DNA of 8,369 nucleotides, taken from an uncultured Actinomycetes bacterium. Its GTDB lineage: Bacteria > Actinomycetota > Actinomycetes > Nanopelagicales > Nanopelagicaceae. Below are positions 7,515 to 8,369 of the stretch, piece by piece (position 1 is the first letter of the stretch; the number at the start of each line of letters is the position of its first letter). The stretch is taken from the NCBI GenBank assembly GCA_903918325.1, contig CAIXDY010000149.1:1-8369 (forward strand), written 5' to 3'. The notes beneath the pieces were generated by a model. That model made no database searches, was not told the origin of the DNA, and worked only from the letters and a program-made list of their open reading frames with translations. Position numbers and translations under genes: made by a program.

Positions 7515-8095
7515 AGAGAACCTTTAGTTGATGGGATACCTGCGACTCTGCCATCCAATGAAACTGCATCGCGTAAAGCTCGCGCTACCGCTTTGAACTG
7601 TGCTTCAAAGACATGGTGCGCATTTCGACCTTCAAGTACGCGAATGTGCAAAGCAATATGTGCTTCAGCAACGATCGATTCCCAAATGTGCTTACCTAGA
7701 GTTGTATCGAAGGTACCAATAAGTTCGACAATTTCAGGTTGACGGTGCACTAAATATGGTCGACCAGAAAGATCAACGGCGGCCTGAACTAAAACTTCAT
7801 CGAGTGGAACCATGGAATCTCCAAAGCGGCGAATTCCAGCTTTATCACCTAGAGCTTCGCGCAACGCTTGCCCAAATGCTAGAGACGTATCTTCCACGCT
7901 GTGGTGTGAGTCAACATCAATATCTCCCGTAGTTTTCACGGTTAAGTCAAAGCCGGAATGCTTACCTAGTTGCGACATCATATGGTCGAAAAAAGGAACA
8001 CCTGTTGAAACATCGATTACGCCTTGACCATCTAAATTGAGTTCAACTAGAACATGTGATTCTTTAGTTGCTCGTTCGACTCGTGCGCTTCTCAT
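7511..8095 (-). CDS. hisB: Imidazoleglycerol-phosphate dehydratase
   Basis: HisB removes water from imidazole glycerol phosphate to give imidazole acetol phosphate, the substrate of HisC. The protein is 194 residues, the usual size for the monofunctional enzyme; no phosphatase domain is fused, unlike in E. coli. The manganese-binding repeats are visible: FFDHM (35-39), DSHHSVEDT (62-70), and RNAHHVFEAQFKAVARAL (157-174) with H160, H161 and E164. The chain ends with PSTKGSL, the conserved C-terminal loop. The ATG is chosen because AAGGAG lies 6 bases upstream and the N-terminus R-x-A-x-V-x-R-x-T-K-E-S is the expected one. It follows hisC by 10 bp. Confidence 0.98.
   Translation of the reverse strand: MRSARVERATKESHVLVELNLDGQGVIDVSTGVPFFDHMMSQLGKHSGFDLTVKTTGDIDVDSHHSVEDTSLAFGQALREALGDKAGIRRFGDSMVPLDEVLVQAAVDLSGRPYLVHRQPEIVELIGTFDTTLGKHIWESIVAEAHIALHIRVLEGRNAHHVFEAQFKAVARALRDAVSLDGRVAGIPSTKGSL
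7521..7525 (-). promoter_or_regulatory. Ribosome binding site supporting the TTG start of hisH
   Basis: AAAGG lies inside the 3' end of hisB, 6 bases before the TTG at 7514. With the TTGA overlap it decides the hisH start, since no ATG or GTG precedes the conserved N-terminal strand. Confidence 0.7.
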
Positions 8096-8101
8096 AGTGA
8101 T

Positions 8102-8107
8102 CTCCTT
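8102..8107 (-). promoter_or_regulatory. Strong ribosome binding site for hisB
   Basis: Read on the minus strand the sequence is TAAGGAGATCACTATG. AAGGAG lies 6 bases before the hisB ATG and its first bases are part of the hisC TAA stop. It is one of the few near-consensus sites in the window, so hisB can recruit ribosomes independently, whereas most downstream genes seem coupled to the gene before. Confidence 0.85.
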
Positions 8108-8369
8108 AGATAAGTTCTTTTAAAGCAGTAATAAACATTTTATTTTCGGCCTCATTGCCGATTGTCACGCGCAGGTATCCAGGAATTCCAACGTCTCTGA
8201 TTAGTACGCCCTTGCTCAGAAGTTCACTCCAAAGTTTAGGGGCTGGAGCGTTAAATCCAGTAAATAGGATGAAGTTTGCGCTGCTGGAAATCGTCGTTAA
8301 GCCTAATTCATGCAACTGCTCTTCCAAGGTAACTCTTGCAGCTACAAGAGTCGTGACCGTGCCAAGTAG
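8106..8369 (-). CDS. hisC: Histidinol-phosphate aminotransferase, C-terminal part
   Basis: The last 87 residues of HisC, a fold-type I PLP aminotransferase that converts imidazole acetol phosphate to histidinol phosphate. The reading frame is open to the right edge of the window, so the gene continues beyond it. A TTG at 8327 is only an internal leucine codon. Visible features of the small C-terminal domain are SSSANFILF (28-36 of the fragment), LLSKGVLIRDVGIPGYLRVTIGN split around residues 50-72, with the conserved arginine R67 in RVTIG, and a terminal FITALKELI. The PLP lysine region is outside the window, so assignment rests on this C-terminus and on position before hisB; another aminotransferase of the same family is formally possible. 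Confidence 0.9.
   Translation of the reverse strand, partial: LLGTVTTLVAARVTLEEQLHELGLTTISSSANFILFTGFNAPAPKLWSELLSKGVLIRDVGIPGYLRVTIGNEAENKMFITALKELI

Larger units (their letters stand above)
1..8369 (-). other. Single polycistronic his-trp unit
   Basis: All thirteen genes point the same way. Junctions are: hisC/hisB 10 bp gap; hisB/hisH, hisH/priA and priA/hisF 4 bp overlaps; hisF/hisI 14 bp gap; hisI/trpE 4 bp gap; trpE/small gene 1 bp overlap; small gene/trpC, trpC/trpB, trpB/trpA and trpA/MauE-like 4 bp overlaps; MauE-like/anchored protein 1 bp overlap. No non-coding interval exceeds 14 bp, so there is no room for a factor-independent terminator, attenuator or T-box between genes. Any internal promoter would have to lie inside a coding region; I could not support one by eye. 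The promoter and the end of the unit lie outside the window. Confidence 0.85.

Noticed and set aside
8106..8327. Stand-alone 73-codon gene starting at a TTG
   Set aside because: The frame is open through the TTG to the window edge and reads as HisC throughout, so it is the end of a truncated gene.
1..8369. Mobile elements, CRISPR arrays, tRNA or rRNA genes, phage or defence genes
   Set aside because: Nearly every base is accounted for by conserved biosynthetic genes; no repeats, inverted ends, integrase-like sequence or structured RNA was seen.

Overview
The window is one uninterrupted stretch of minus-strand biosynthetic genes from what looks like an actinobacterium. Three things point that way: the HisA homologue has the sequence signature of PriA, the bifunctional HisA/TrpF isomerase of Actinobacteria; the order hisC-hisB-hisH-priA-hisF-hisI-trpE-(small membrane protein)-trpC-trpB-trpA is the actinobacterial his-trp arrangement; and TrpE, HisB and PriA read like actinobacterial family members. 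Base composition is moderate, with many TTA, AAA and ATT codons, unlike high-GC soil actinobacteria. This suggests a streamlined, lower-GC freshwater lineage of the Nanopelagicales (acI, Planktophila/Nanopelagicus) type. That placement is inference and was not tested by a search.

Layout in transcription order (right to left): the C-terminal end of hisC (8369-8106, cut by the window edge); hisB (8095-7511); hisH (7514-6912, TTG start); hisA/priA (6915-6190); hisF (6193-5420); hisI (5405-5067); trpE (5062-3578); a 56-codon single-pass membrane protein (3578-3408); trpC (3411-2626); trpB (2629-1433); trpA (1436-633, GTG start); a MauE/DoxX-type membrane protein (636-139); and the first 46 codons of a membrane-anchored protein (139-1, cut by the edge), possibly a thioredoxin/DsbA-type protein. 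Nine of the twelve junctions overlap by 4 bp (ATGA, GTGA or TTGA) or 1 bp (TAATG). The largest gap is 14 bp. No stretch could hold a classical promoter, attenuator or terminator outside coding DNA, so the window is best read as part of one polycistronic, largely translationally coupled unit.

The histidine genes cover IGP synthase (HisF+HisH), the isomerase before it (PriA), phosphoribosyl-AMP cyclohydrolase (HisI), IGP dehydratase (HisB) and the aminotransferase (HisC). HisG, HisE, HisD and histidinol-phosphate phosphatase are not in the window. The tryptophan genes cover anthranilate synthase component I (TrpE), InGP synthase (TrpC) and tryptophan synthase (TrpA+TrpB). trpD, trpG and a separate trpF are absent; PriA is expected to supply the TrpF step and so links the two pathways physically and biochemically.

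Most of the window is ordinary core metabolism. The two points that merit a second look are the unrecognised 56-aa membrane protein between trpE and trpC, which was easily missed because it is short, and the MauE/DoxX plus anchored-protein pair coupled directly to the end of trpA, where lgt follows in many actinobacteria.
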